Shown in pieces: positions 53,144 through 62,321 of a DNA stretch of 64,000 nt; positions within the stretch are counted from its first letter, which is position 1; the number at the start of each line of letters is the position of its first letter. The notes under the pieces are model-generated. The model had not been told where the DNA came from and ran no database searches. It was given only the letters and a program-made list of their open reading frames with translations. Made by a program: the position numbers and the translations under genes. Source of the DNA: Mesonia sp. K7. GTDB taxonomy: Bacteria; Bacteroidota; Bacteroidia; Flavobacteriales; Flavobacteriaceae. The stretch spans positions 1 through 64,000 of the forward strand of contig NZ_QKQV01000012.1 of NCBI RefSeq assembly GCF_003233725.1. The letters run 5' to 3'.

Positions 53144-53178
53144 TAACTAAGAATTAAAGAAAATCTAACTTAGTTATT
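53144..53178 (+). promoter_or_regulatory. Inverted repeat upstream of the CoA-binding protein
   Basis: Perfect 9-bp arms ATAACTAAG (53144-53152) and CTTAGTTAT (53170-53178), 17 nt apart, ending 26 nt before the ATG at 53205. Candidate operator or leader hairpin. Confidence 0.3.
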
Positions 53179-53204
53179 GGCATTCAAAGAGTTATTTTCA
53201 GGTT

Positions 53205-53567
53205 ATGAATAAAAAAACACTTGTATTGGGAGCTTCGCTCAAACCCAACCGATATTCTTATATTGCCATCAAAAGATTGTCTTTACACAACATAGAAACC
53301 CGTGCAATTGGTTTAAGAAAGGGGTTTATAGATGAGGTAGAGATTATTGATTTTCCTAAAAATTTTGAGGCCATTCATACGGTTGCGTTATACCTTAATC
53401 CTAAACGTCAAAAAATTTATTATGATTATTTGGTGAGCTTAAAGCCCAAACGTGTCATTTTTAACCCAGGAACTGAAAATCCGGAGTTATACAAAATCCT
53501 TGAAAGGGAAAATATTGAAGTGGAAATTGCTTGTACGTTAGTTTTACTTTCGACGAATCAGTACTAA
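53205..53567 (+). CDS. CoA-binding domain protein (YccU-like)
   Basis: 120 residues, a Rossmann-like CoA_binding_2 fold: KKTLVLGASLKPNRYSYIAIKRL and VIFNPGTENPEL are the recognisable strands. Short single-domain members are often of unknown function, binding CoA or acyl-CoA. It ends convergently with the sodium symporter gene, overlapping 24 nt. Confidence 0.8.
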   Translation: MNKKTLVLGASLKPNRYSYIAIKRLSLHNIETRAIGLRKGFIDEVEIIDFPKNFEAIHTVALYLNPKRQKIYYDYLVSLKPKRVIFNPGTENPELYKILERENIEVEIACTLVLLSTNQY

Positions 53568-55001
53568 ACCTAAAAAAGTAATCAATCCGTTAATGACCAA
53601 TAACTCATAATTAAATTGATACCCACCAATCCATTCCGTTGGGATTTTCCCCAACATAAAAGTAATCGCCACTGAAAGTACCGCAATAAGCCAAACCCAT
53701 TTGTCTTTGATTTGGTATTTGGTAAAAATACCAAAAGCAAACAAGCCCAACAAAGGCCCATAAGTGTAAGAAGCGGCTTTGAGCAATAAATCAATAACGC
53801 TGCTATCCATCAGGTATTTAAAGGCGATGATTACCACAATAAGTAAAATGCTAATGCCAATATGAACCCGTTTTCTAATTTGTTTCTGTTTTTCTTCTGC
53901 GTGTTTTTTAATATTGATAAAATCGACGCAATAGCTTGTAGTTAATGAAGTTAAAGCACTGTCGGCACTTGAATATGCGGCTGCAATCAATCCGAGAATA
54001 AAAATAATACCTAAACCAATACCCATATTTCCGTTTAAGGCAATTTCAGGAAAAAGTAAATCGGTTTTTTCTTTGCCGTCGAGCATCGGTATTGCAACTC
54101 CGCTTTGTTCCGCATAGATAAATAGTAAGGCTCCTAAAAACAAAAACAAAATATTTACCGGGATAAACACCAAACTATATGACATCACATTTTTTTGTGC
54201 TTCCTTCAAGTTTTTACAAGTAAGGTTTTTTTGCATCATATCTTGATCGAGACCTGTCATACAAATGGTGATGAACATTCCGCCGAAAAATGATTTCCAG
54301 AAATAATTACCTGCTAAAAAATCATCAAAAAAGAAAGTTTTGTTGTATTGATCAAGTTTAGGAGAAGTAAAGACTTCGTTAAAACTCCAACCCATCGAAT
54401 CACTGATAAAGTATATGGCGATCGCTACTGAACTCAGCATAAATAAGGTTTGTAAGGTATCGGTCCAAACAATGGTTTTGATTCCGCCTCGAGCGGTATA
54501 AATCCATATCAAAGCAATAGAAATAATAACCGTCACAAAAAATGGAACACCCCAATTTTCGAAGACAAAATATTGTAAAACGGTTGCTACCAAAAATAAA
54601 CGAAACGAAGCGCCCAAAACTCTTGAAAGAAAGAAGAAAAAGGCACCGGTTTTGTAGGAAACTTCGCCAAAACGTTGTTGTAAATACTCGTAAATAGAAG
54701 TAACATTAAGGCGATAATATAAAGGCAACAACACAAAAGTAATCACAAAATAGCCAAACAAATACCCGATTACCACTTGCATATAGCTAAATTGTGAATC
54801 GCGAACCCAACCTGGTACAGAAATAAAAGTCACGCCAGAAAGTGAAGCGCCAACCATTCCGAAGGCGACCACATACCAAGGCGACTTACTTTCGGCTTTA
54901 AAGAAAGCCTCATTGCTATCATTTTTCCCTGTAAAGTAGGAGATAAGCATTAAAATCAGAAAATAAACCGCAATGAGAATAATGATATGAATGGGTTGCA
55001 T
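53544..55001 (-). CDS. Sodium:solute symporter (SSS family)
   Basis: 485 residues, about 13 transmembrane segments, with ARGGIKTIVWTDTLQ and GLDQDMMQKNLTC, both typical of the SSS/SSF family, and AAYSSADSALTSLTTSYCVDF, the Na+-coordinating helix 8 region. Imports a small solute with Na+; substrate unknown. The C-terminal 24 nt overlap the CoA-binding gene on the opposite strand. Divergent from recR. Confidence 0.9.
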   Translation of the reverse strand: MQPIHIIILIAVYFLILMLISYFTGKNDSNEAFFKAESKSPWYVVAFGMVGASLSGVTFISVPGWVRDSQFSYMQVVIGYLFGYFVITFVLLPLYYRLNVTSIYEYLQQRFGEVSYKTGAFFFFLSRVLGASFRLFLVATVLQYFVFENWGVPFFVTVIISIALIWIYTARGGIKTIVWTDTLQTLFMLSSVAIAIYFISDSMGWSFNEVFTSPKLDQYNKTFFFDDFLAGNYFWKSFFGGMFITICMTGLDQDMMQKNLTCKNLKEAQKNVMSYSLVFIPVNILFLFLGALLFIYAEQSGVAIPMLDGKEKTDLLFPEIALNGNMGIGLGIIFILGLIAAAYSSADSALTSLTTSYCVDFINIKKHAEEKQKQIRKRVHIGISILLIVVIIAFKYLMDSSVIDLLLKAASYTYGPLLGLFAFGIFTKYQIKDKWVWLIAVLSVAITFMLGKIPTEWIGGYQFNYELLVINGLITFLGLVLIRRK

Positions 55002-55062
55002 TTACTAAAGTATTTTCACAAACTTACTATTAAAATTGAATATATACTTTAAATGAAATATG

Positions 55063-55070
55063 TATTTTTG
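55063..55070 (+). promoter_or_regulatory. -7 box upstream of recR
   Basis: TATTTTTG matches TAnnTTTG and is 5 nt before the ATG at 55076, with TTGA 23 nt upstream. The mRNA may be almost leaderless. Confidence 0.4.
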
Positions 55071-55075
55071 TCGTT

Positions 55076-55699
55076 ATGGATTTTTCATCAAAACTCTTAC
55101 AGCAAGCGGTTGAAGAAATGGCGCAATTGCCAGGAATTGGGAAGCGAACAGCCTTACGATTGGTTTTACATTTACTCAAGCAACCTGTCGAGCAAACCCA
55201 TTTTCTTGCCGAAGCTTTGGTCAATCTAAAGACACAAGTAAAATTCTGTGAAAACTGTCATAACATTAGCGATGTAGAGGTTTGCGAGATTTGTGCCAAC
55301 CCTAATCGTGACCAATCGTTGGTTTGTGTGGTCGAGGATGTAAAAGATGTAATGGCTATAGAAAACACAAGTCAATATAAAGGTATTTATCATGTTTTGG
55401 ACGGAAAAATAAGTCCGATGGAAGGAATTGGACCAACCCAGCTCAACATTTCTACTTTGGTTGAAAAAGTAGCTCAAGGTGAAATCAAAGAAATTATTTT
55501 TGCATTGAGCAGCACGATGGAGGGTGATACCACTAATTTTTATATCTACAAACAACTGGAAGGTAAAAATATAAAGACATCAACCATCGCTCGCGGAATT
55601 GGCGTTGGCGACGAACTCGAATACGCCGACGAAGTTACCCTTGGGCGAAGTATCTTGCACCGCATTCCGTTTGAAGAATCCCTAAAAAACACCATTTAG
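55076..55699 (+). CDS. recR: Recombination protein RecR
   Basis: 207 residues: helix-hairpin-helix near [17 protein letters not shown], zinc finger [17 protein letters not shown] (C58, C61, C70, C73), TOPRIM domain with [13 protein letters not shown] and SSTMEGDTT, and a Walker-like [22 protein letters not shown]. It loads RecA at gaps with RecF/RecO. Glycosyltransferase starts 1 nt later with a GTG codon. Confidence 0.95.
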   Translation: MDFSSKLLQQAVEEMAQLPGIGKRTALRLVLHLLKQPVEQTHFLAEALVNLKTQVKFCENCHNISDVEVCEICANPNRDQSLVCVVEDVKDVMAIENTSQYKGIYHVLDGKISPMEGIGPTQLNISTLVEKVAQGEIKEIIFALSSTMEGDTTNFYIYKQLEGKNIKTSTIARGIGVGDELEYADEVTLGRSILHRIPFEESLKNTI

Positions 55700-55700
55700 C

Positions 55701-56825
55701 GTGCGGCTTTCGGTCATCATACTCAACTACAAAGTGCCGTATTATCTGATGCACTGTTTGGCAAGTGTGAGCAGAGCAATACAAAATATAGATGCCGAAA
55801 TTATTGTGGTTGATAACCACTCACAAGACGAAAGTGTAAGTTTGGTGAATCGTTATTTTCCTGAAGTAAGAATTATTGAAAACCCTACAAACTCAGGATT
55901 TAGCAGGGGTAATAATTTGGGTGTAAAAGAAGCTCAAGGCGCATATATTTGTCTGGTCAATCCCGATGTTTTTGTAAGTGAAAATTGCTTTGCAGAAGCA
56001 TTAGCTTTTGCAGATGCTCACACAGACTTAGGAATTTTAGGAGTAAAAATGATAGATGGTTCGGGAAGTTTTCTACCTGAATCAAAACGAAATATTCCGA
56101 CTCCTAAAGTTTCTTTTTCCAAAATCTTAGGAAATACTAAAAACTATTATTCCGCTTTAAGCGAAAACGAAATCGGAAAAGTAGAAATCCTTTCAGGTGC
56201 TTTTATGCTGATGAAAAAAGAGAAGTATCTGGAAGTTGGCGGATTGGATGAAGACTATTTTATGTACGGTGAAGATATCGATCTGAGTTATAAATTCCTT
56301 AAAAAAGGCTATCAAAATTATTACCTCGGAACTACAAAAATCATTCATTATAAAGGCGAAAGCACGGTAAAAGATGCTAGTTATCGTAAGCGTTTTTACG
56401 GAGCGATGAAAATTTTCTACCGTAAGCATTTTTACAAAAATCAGTTTTTTTATCAGTTGGTAAGTTTAGGAGCCAAACTTCTACAATCCAACTTTTTTAA
56501 TACCACCAAGAAAAAGCAAGTTGAAGTATCAGAAGTTTATCACAACTACTTTATAGCTTCAATAGATGAAAGCATTCAGCGAAAGCTAGAAAAAAAATAC
56601 AATACCAATTTCGAGACGGTAGCTACCCATAATGATGGGTTTCCCTCCACCCAAAACTCCCTTTTGGTTTTAGATAACGAAACTGTTTCCGCGCAAGCAA
56701 TCATCAATTTTATAGAAGCTTCACAAAGCACTTCATTAAAATACAGAATAAGGCCGCGAGGTTTTGATTTTATCATTGGGAGCGACCAAAGTATAAGCAG
56801 AGGAGAAGTGGTAAAACTCGATTAA
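55701..56825 (+). CDS. Family 2 glycosyltransferase
   Basis: 374 residues. RLSVIILNYKVPYYL, VVDNHSQDES, CLVNPDVFVSENCF and GLDEDYFMYGEDIDLSYK are the conserved GT2 motifs, similar to rhamnosyltransferases that act on surface polysaccharides. The start codon is GTG, directly after the recR stop, so translation is probably coupled. The C-terminal about 100 residues (from NNTKKKQVEVSE on) are less conserved. Acceptor unknown. Confidence 0.87.
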   Translation: MRLSVIILNYKVPYYLMHCLASVSRAIQNIDAEIIVVDNHSQDESVSLVNRYFPEVRIIENPTNSGFSRGNNLGVKEAQGAYICLVNPDVFVSENCFAEALAFADAHTDLGILGVKMIDGSGSFLPESKRNIPTPKVSFSKILGNTKNYYSALSENEIGKVEILSGAFMLMKKEKYLEVGGLDEDYFMYGEDIDLSYKFLKKGYQNYYLGTTKIIHYKGESTVKDASYRKRFYGAMKIFYRKHFYKNQFFYQLVSLGAKLLQSNFFNTTKKKQVEVSEVYHNYFIASIDESIQRKLEKKYNTNFETVATHNDGFPSTQNSLLVLDNETVSAQAIINFIEASQSTSLKYRIRPRGFDFIIGSDQSISRGEVVKLD

Positions 56826-56891
56826 ACCAAAATTTTATTACCAAAAAAGTGATTTTTTGCTTAATTTCGCAGTCTGTTATTTTAAAAATTT

Positions 56892-58205
56892 ATGGCAAAG
56901 TTTGAATTGAAACTCCCGAAAATGGGAGAGAGTGTTGCAGAAGCAACCATCACAAATTGGTTAAAAGAAGTAGGCGAAAGCATAGACGAAGATGAAGCAG
57001 TACTTGAAATTGCTACCGACAAAGTAGACAGCGAAGTACCAAGCGAAGTAGAAGGTGTTTTGGTCGAAAAACTTTTTGAAGCAGATGATGTGGTAAAAGT
57101 AGGTCAGACTATTGCGATTATAGAAACCGATGGTGATGCTCCAGTAGCTCAAGAAACAGAAACACCAGAAAAAGTTGAAGAAAAAGCTCCTGCTAGTACA
57201 GCCCAAGTGGAAGATATGGTTACGCAAGCAAGGGAATCGGTTACTTCACAAGATTTTTCTGATAGCGATCGTTTTTATTCTCCTTTGGTAAAGAGTATTG
57301 CACAAGAAGAAGGTATTTCGGTTTCAGAATTGGAAACCATTTCGGGCACAGGTAAAGATAATCGTGTGACTAAAAACGATATTTTAGATTACGTAAAAAA
57401 TAGAGGTTCACAACCAACACAAACAGCTCAACCAACAGCAAAACAAGAACCAGCCAAGTCTACAGAAGTAGCAAAGGTTCCGGTGAGTGTAAATGGTGAA
57501 GATGAAATTATCGAGATGTCGAGAATGGGTAAACTCATTTCGCATCATATGGTGCAAAGTGTACAAACTTCGGCACACGTACAATCGTTTATCGAGGTAG
57601 ATGTAACCAATATCTGGAACTGGAGAAGTAAAATTAAAAACGAATTTGAAAAGCGAGAAGGTGAGAAAATTACATTCACACCTATCTTTATGGAAGCTGT
57701 CGCGAAAGCGATTAAAGACTTCCCGATGATTAATATTTCGGTAGACGGTAATAAAATTATCAAGAAAAAAGCCATTAATCTTGGTATGGCAGCAGCTTTA
57801 CCAGACGGGAATCTTATTGTTCCTGTAATAAAAAATGCAGATCAACTTAATCTTGTTGGCATGTCAAAAGCCGTAAATGACTTGGCAAACCGAGCAAGAC
57901 AAGGGAAGCTAAAGCCAGATGACACTCAAGGTGGAACCTATACCGTAACCAACGTTGGTACTTTTGGAAGTATTATGGGAACACCAATTATCAATCAGCC
58001 ACAAGTAGGTATTTTAGCATTGGGAGCCATTAGAAAAGTGCCTGCAGTTATCGAAACTGCCGATGGTGATTTTATAGGAATCCGTTACAAAATGTTCTTA
58101 TCGCATAGCTACGATCACAGAGTAGTAAACGGAGCTTTAGGCGGACAGTTTGTACAGCGTGTAGCTCAATATTTAGAAGCTTTTGATGTGAATAGAAGCT
58201 TTTAA
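56892..58205 (+). CDS. Dihydrolipoamide acyltransferase (E2) of a 2-oxoacid dehydrogenase complex
   Basis: 437 residues: lipoyl domain with the lipoyl lysine K44 in EIATDKVDSE, an Ala/Pro/Glu linker, an E3-binding domain (YSPLVKSIAQEEGISVSELETISGTG, about 130-170), and the catalytic domain with HSYDHRVVNGALGGQF (catalytic His and Asp). Branched-chain 2-oxoacid or pyruvate complexes share this plan; with no E1 gene beside it the substrate class is uncertain. It ends convergently with the BLUF gene, the two stop codons sharing TTAA. Confidence 0.88.
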   Translation: MAKFELKLPKMGESVAEATITNWLKEVGESIDEDEAVLEIATDKVDSEVPSEVEGVLVEKLFEADDVVKVGQTIAIIETDGDAPVAQETETPEKVEEKAPASTAQVEDMVTQARESVTSQDFSDSDRFYSPLVKSIAQEEGISVSELETISGTGKDNRVTKNDILDYVKNRGSQPTQTAQPTAKQEPAKSTEVAKVPVSVNGEDEIIEMSRMGKLISHHMVQSVQTSAHVQSFIEVDVTNIWNWRSKIKNEFEKREGEKITFTPIFMEAVAKAIKDFPMINISVDGNKIIKKKAINLGMAAALPDGNLIVPVIKNADQLNLVGMSKAVNDLANRARQGKLKPDDTQGGTYTVTNVGTFGSIMGTPIINQPQVGILALGAIRKVPAVIETADGDFIGIRYKMFLSHSYDHRVVNGALGGQFVQRVAQYLEAFDVNRSF

Positions 58206-58633
58206 GAAGCTAAATCGTTAATATAATTTTGAATTAAGGTCAATGCCGGTAAAGCTTGACCTTTTTCTTTTATAGGAAACTCAAAAAGTGCATCAGGTTT
58301 AAATTCAATAAAGCCAGGCATGTTGTCAGAAAGTTTATGGTTTAGCTTTTTAAAAGCCATACTCCAGTTTTCAAAACGTCTCTCATCGAGGTTACCTTCA
58401 GCAATAGTCAATACATCTGTATGTCTTTTGTCTGTGCTAATGCAGTTATAAACTTCATTTAAAAAGCTATCAGGGCCTTCAATAAATTGTACAAAATTAC
58501 CTTTTAGGTGGATTAGCACACCTGTAATTCCGAGAGATTCATTTTTGGATCTTGCAGCATCCAACAAATCTAACATTTGTTGGTCACTAAGGATATAGGA
58601 TTGTTTACTTACGTAGGCAATGTATTTGAGCAT
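58202..58633 (-). CDS. BLUF-domain blue-light sensor, single domain
   Basis: 143 residues, one BLUF domain (about 2-95) with the key FAD-binding residues: Tyr7 (IAYVS), Asn31 (ARSKNESLGITG), Gln49 (NFVQFIEGP), Trp90 and Met92 (FENWSMAF). These are the residues that rearrange their hydrogen bonds on blue-light absorption. A short C-terminal tail carries no output domain, so it must signal by protein contact. The neighbours give no clue to the partner. Divergent from a DEDD exonuclease gene. Confidence 0.9.
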   Translation of the reverse strand: MLKYIAYVSKQSYILSDQQMLDLLDAARSKNESLGITGVLIHLKGNFVQFIEGPDSFLNEVYNCISTDKRHTDVLTIAEGNLDERRFENWSMAFKKLNHKLSDNMPGFIEFKPDALFEFPIKEKGQALPALTLIQNYINDLAS

Positions 58634-58730
58634 TTTAAAAAATATGAAAAGTAAATTTAGAAAAATTTAAGATATGAAAGTGTTTTTTTGGGATAATCTG
58701 TAAAATAATGGTTTTTGAATTTAATAATAT

Positions 58731-58738
58731 TACTTTTG
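58731..58738 (+). promoter_or_regulatory. -7 box upstream of the DEDD exonuclease
   Basis: TACTTTTG matches TAnnTTTG, 18 nt before ATG 58757. TTTTTG 13 nt upstream is too close for a canonical -33 box. Confidence 0.45.
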
Positions 58739-58756
58739 CAAAAAATATCATTTCTG

Positions 58757-59533
58757 ATGAATTTACAATTAACCAAACCCATTTGCTTTTTTGACCTCGA
58801 AACCACAGGTGTAAACATTGCAAAAGATAGAATCGTAGAAATTGCCATTCTCAAAATTTTCCCTAACGGAAATCGTGAAAGCGTTGTATGGCGCGTTAAC
58901 CCAGAAATGCCAATCCCTAAAGAAGTTACGGCTGTTCACGGAATTTCTAATGAAGATGTGGCAAACGAACCTACATTTAAACAGCTTTCGGCGAAAGTTT
59001 ATGAGATGATCAAAGGTTGTGATTTGGGAGGTTATAATAGCAATCGGTTTGATATTCCGCTTCTTGCGGAAGAATTTTTACGTGTAGGCGTAGATTTTGA
59101 TATTAGAAATGCTATGGCAGTAGATGTGCAGACTATTTTCCATAAAAAAGAAAAACGCACACTCGAAGCCGCTTATAAATTTTACTGTGATAAAACCTTA
59201 GAAAATGCACACAGTGCAGAAGCAGATACTTTGGCAACTTATGAGGTATTAGAGGCGCAATTAGAAAAATATCCCGATTTGGAAACCAATACCAAATGGC
59301 TTTCAGAATACAGTTCACACAAAAAATTTGTTGATTTTGCAGGTTTTATAGCTTACAACAAAGATGGCAAAGAAGTACTCACTTTTGGAAAGCACAAAGG
59401 CAAGTTAGTAGAGGTAGTTTTAGACGAAGAGCCTGGTTATTATGGTTGGATTCAAAATGCAGACTTCCCCTTATATACCAAAAAAGTCTTGACGATGATT
59501 AAGTTGAGAAAGTTAGAAGAAAAGCTTAATTAG
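58757..59533 (+). CDS. DEDDh 3'-5' exonuclease (DNA polymerase III epsilon-like)
   Basis: 258 residues from MNLQLTKPICFFDLETTG; an earlier in-frame start at 58715 would precede the promoter box. DEDDh catalytic residues: D13, E15 (FDLETTG), D99 (NSNRFDIPLL), H152 and D157 (AHSAEADTL). A C-terminal domain (about 190-258, LTFGKHKGKLVEVV...GYYGWIQNADFP) is shared with many stand-alone epsilon-like proteins and may bind nucleic acid. Could be the proofreader or a repair exonuclease. Confidence 0.9.
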   Translation: MNLQLTKPICFFDLETTGVNIAKDRIVEIAILKIFPNGNRESVVWRVNPEMPIPKEVTAVHGISNEDVANEPTFKQLSAKVYEMIKGCDLGGYNSNRFDIPLLAEEFLRVGVDFDIRNAMAVDVQTIFHKKEKRTLEAAYKFYCDKTLENAHSAEADTLATYEVLEAQLEKYPDLETNTKWLSEYSSHKKFVDFAGFIAYNKDGKEVLTFGKHKGKLVEVVLDEEPGYYGWIQNADFPLYTKKVLTMIKLRKLEEKLN

Positions 59534-59536
59534 TAG

Positions 59537-60151
59537 ATGAAGATTATCTGTGTAGGAAGAAATTACGCCAAACACATAGAAGAGTTGGCGAACGAAAAAC
59601 CAGAAAACCCGGTGTTGTTTATGAAGCCAGACACTTCGGTTTTACTAAAAAAGCAACCTTTTTTTATCCCAGATTTTTCTAACGACGTGCATTATGAAGT
59701 TGAGGTTTTGGTGCGCATTCATAAAATAGGAAAGTATATTCAACCTAAATTTGCACATAAATATTACAACCAAATAGGTCTGGGTATCGATTTTACAGCG
59801 AGAGATTTGCAAAATGAGCTTAAAGCGAAAGGTTTACCTTGGGAAAAAGCCAAAGGTTTTGATGGTTCTGCCGTCATTAGCGAAAAATGGATTGATAAAG
59901 ATAATTTTGAAGATATTCAACAACTCGATTTTTCATTGCAAAAAAATGGAGAAGTTGTGCAAAATGCTAATACATCGTTGATGTTATGGAAAATAGATGA
60001 ATTAATTTCGTATATTTCCCAGTTTTTTATGCTTAAGATTGGCGATATTATTTTTACAGGAACGCCAAGCGGAGTAGGAAAAATACAAGAAAACGATATC
60101 TTAGAAGGATATATAGAAAACCAAAAAATGTTTCAGATTAAAGTAAAATAA
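59537..60151 (+). CDS. Fumarylacetoacetate hydrolase-family protein
   Basis: 204 residues. KIICVGRNYAKHIEELANEKP, the metal-binding VHYEVEVLVRI, LGIDFTARDLQ and GDIIFTGTPSGVG motifs fit the small FAH-family (acylpyruvase/oxaloacetate tautomerase-like). Substrate unknown. Overlaps the Hpt gene by one base. Confidence 0.88.
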   Translation: MKIICVGRNYAKHIEELANEKPENPVLFMKPDTSVLLKKQPFFIPDFSNDVHYEVEVLVRIHKIGKYIQPKFAHKYYNQIGLGIDFTARDLQNELKAKGLPWEKAKGFDGSAVISEKWIDKDNFEDIQQLDFSLQKNGEVVQNANTSLMLWKIDELISYISQFFMLKIGDIIFTGTPSGVGKIQENDILEGYIENQKMFQIKVK

Positions 60152-60489
60152 TGAAGTTATACGATTTAAAATCATTAGAGATCATGGCCGATGGTGACCA
60201 AGAATTTATGGTCGAAATCATCGAAGCTTTTATAGAAGAATTACCACCAGATATTCAGCTTATGGTAGAAGCTGTAGATAGCGACAACGCTGAACTTTCT
60301 TATAGTATTGTTCATAAAATGAAGCCTAACTTTTTGCTTTTTGGTTTAGGTTTAGAAAATAATGTAGCCAATTTAGAATTGTGGTCAAAGCATGAGCTCG
60401 CTAGAAAAGATGTTCTGAAAGATGTCGAAAAAATACAAACCCGGGTAGAAAAAGTAATTGAGCAACTTAAAGAAGACTATAACTTATAA
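60151..60489 (+). CDS. Hpt (histidine phosphotransfer) domain protein
   Basis: 112 residues, all helical, one Hpt domain with the phospho-His at about H55 in SIVHKMKPNFLLFG. Such single domains relay phosphate between kinases and regulators. Its partners are not adjacent; the PAS kinase/receiver pair at 31.5-33.0 kb is a possible partner set in the window. Overlaps FAH by one base and cinA by one base, so it is translated within this operon. Confidence 0.85.
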   Translation: MKLYDLKSLEIMADGDQEFMVEIIEAFIEELPPDIQLMVEAVDSDNAELSYSIVHKMKPNFLLFGLGLENNVANLELWSKHELARKDVLKDVEKIQTRVEKVIEQLKEDYNL

Positions 60490-61736
60490 TGCAATCAGAA
60501 ATTATCACAATTGGTGATGAAATCCTTATAGGTCAGATTGTAGATACCAATTCTGCGTTTATCGCAAAAGAATTCAACGCCATTGGTATCGAAATTAACC
60601 AAATAACTTCCATACAAGACGATCAAGAAGTTATTTACAATGCCTTGAAAGAAGCCTCAGAGCGCTCAAAAATTGTTGTGATTACAGGAGGATTAGGCCC
60701 AACGAATGATGATGTTACCAAAAAAACCCTATGTGATTATTTTGATGATAAATTGGTTCTAAACCAAGAAGTCCTCGATCATATCGAAGATTTATTCGAA
60801 AATCATTTACATAAAAAAACAAGTCAGCTTAACCGTGACCAGGCACTTTTACCCTCAAAGGCAAAAATTTTTAAAAATAAATTTGGTACCGCTTCCGGAA
60901 TGAGCTTCGAAAAAGAAGGCCTGATTTGTATTTCACTGCCAGGAGTTCCTTTTGAGATGAAAAATCTGCTCAAAAATGAAGTGATTCCATACTTAGAGGA
61001 GCTTACTGACAGAAGTGCAATTTATCACAAAACGCTGTTAACCTACGGAATTGGTGAAAGTGATTTGGCTTTGATGATAAAAGATTGGGAAGAAAATTTA
61101 CCAAAAGATATCAAGTTGGCCTATTTGCCCAATTTTGGTCGTGTGCGTTTACGACTTTCTACCAAAGGAAAACAAAAAGATGTTTTAGAAAAAAATGTCA
61201 ATGAGCAAATTAGAAAAGTACTTCCTTTAATCCAAGATTATTTTAAAGGGTACGAAGATGATCTAAGTGTTGAAGAGCAAATCGCTAACTTTTTCCTTAA
61301 AAACAAACTCACTTTAGCGACTGCAGAAAGTTGCACAGGTGGTAAATTAGCTTCAGAATTGGTGAAAATACCTGGGGTTTCGCAGTACTTTTTGGGTGGT
61401 TTGGTCACTTACGCCACCAAAGCCAAAAGAAATGTTTTGCAAATTCCTGACGAGATAATTACAGAACATTCAGTGGTGAGCAAAGAAGTTACCAAGGAGA
61501 TGGCAATACGCTGTCGTGAAATGTTTCAAGCGGATGTTGCAATTGCTACCACAGGCAACGCTGGGCCAACAAAGGGAGATAGTGATGCCAAGATAGGAAC
61601 CGTATATATTTCTGTTTCCACGAAAGTAAAAACAGAAACCTTCCATTTTCAGTTAGGGAATGAGCGCGAAAAGGTGATTTCTAAGGCGGTTACCAAAGCG
61701 CAAGAATTACTCTTGGATTTAAAAACACAACTCTAA
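60489..61736 (+). CDS. cinA: CinA-family protein (competence/damage-inducible)
   Basis: 415 residues: molybdopterin-binding-like N-terminal domain (about 1-170, EIITIGDEILIGQIVDTN, VVITGGLGPTNDDVTKK) and CinA C-terminal domain with TAESCTGGKLASELVKIPGVSQYFLGGLVTY, the nicotinamide-nucleotide amidase/pyrophosphatase type. Overlaps the Hpt gene by one base. Confidence 0.9.
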   Translation: MQSEIITIGDEILIGQIVDTNSAFIAKEFNAIGIEINQITSIQDDQEVIYNALKEASERSKIVVITGGLGPTNDDVTKKTLCDYFDDKLVLNQEVLDHIEDLFENHLHKKTSQLNRDQALLPSKAKIFKNKFGTASGMSFEKEGLICISLPGVPFEMKNLLKNEVIPYLEELTDRSAIYHKTLLTYGIGESDLALMIKDWEENLPKDIKLAYLPNFGRVRLRLSTKGKQKDVLEKNVNEQIRKVLPLIQDYFKGYEDDLSVEEQIANFFLKNKLTLATAESCTGGKLASELVKIPGVSQYFLGGLVTYATKAKRNVLQIPDEIITEHSVVSKEVTKEMAIRCREMFQADVAIATTGNAGPTKGDSDAKIGTVYISVSTKVKTETFHFQLGNEREKVISKAVTKAQELLLDLKTQL

Positions 61737-61824
61737 AATTTTTTTCTGTTTTTTTTGTTGTGTAATCAATAAAAATATTGTTAATTTGCAACCTGTTTTG
61801 AAATAACGAGAAAAGCTAAGAAAA

Positions 61825-62064
61825 ATGTCAAGAGTTTGTGAACTTACTGGAAAAAAAGCAATGGTAGGAAACAATGTTTCTCACGCGATGAATAAAACTA
61901 AACGTAAATTTAACGCCAATTTGGTGAAAAAACGTTTCTACCTTCCAGAAGAAGATAAATGGGTAACTTTAAAAGTATCTACTTCTGCTTTAAAAAATAT
62001 TAACAAGAAAGGTATTTCTGCTGTAATTAAAGAGGCGAGAGCAAAAGGTTTTTTAACCAAATAA
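61825..62064 (+). CDS. rpmB: Ribosomal protein bL28
   Basis: 79 residues. SRVCELTGKKAMVGNNVSHA and KVSTSALKNINKKGI are conserved. Has a single cysteine (C5), so it is the zinc-independent form. First of the rpmB-rpmG-DUF4295 set. Confidence 0.96.
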   Translation: MSRVCELTGKKAMVGNNVSHAMNKTKRKFNANLVKKRFYLPEEDKWVTLKVSTSALKNINKKGISAVIKEARAKGFLTK

Positions 62065-62091
62065 TTCTTACTTCTGTAAAAACTTATAACG

Positions 62092-62274
62092 ATGGCAAAA
62101 AAAGGAAATAGAATACAAGTAATTTTAGAGTGTACAGAGCATAAAGAGTCTGGTAAACCAGGAACTTCTAGATACATCACTACAAAGAACAAAAAAAATA
62201 CACCTGATAGAATTGAGTTAAAGAAATTTAACCCGATTTTAAATAAAATGACGGTGCATAAAGAAATTAAATAG
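62092..62274 (+). CDS. rpmG: Ribosomal protein bL33
   Basis: 60 residues. [41 protein letters not shown] and KMTVHKEIK are L33 signatures. Only one cysteine (C14) remains, so it is the zinc-free paralogue. 27 nt after rpmB. Confidence 0.95.
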   Translation: MAKKGNRIQVILECTEHKESGKPGTSRYITTKNKKNTPDRIELKKFNPILNKMTVHKEIK

Positions 62275-62321
62275 TAATTAGGCTTTTCAGCGAAAGCTAA
62301 AACGTCAAATAATTTAGAGTT

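Noticed and set aside
53544-53567. Overlap of the symporter and CoA-binding genes as a sign of a misread frame
   Set aside because: Both convergent C-termini are normal for their families, so the 24-nt overlap is accepted.
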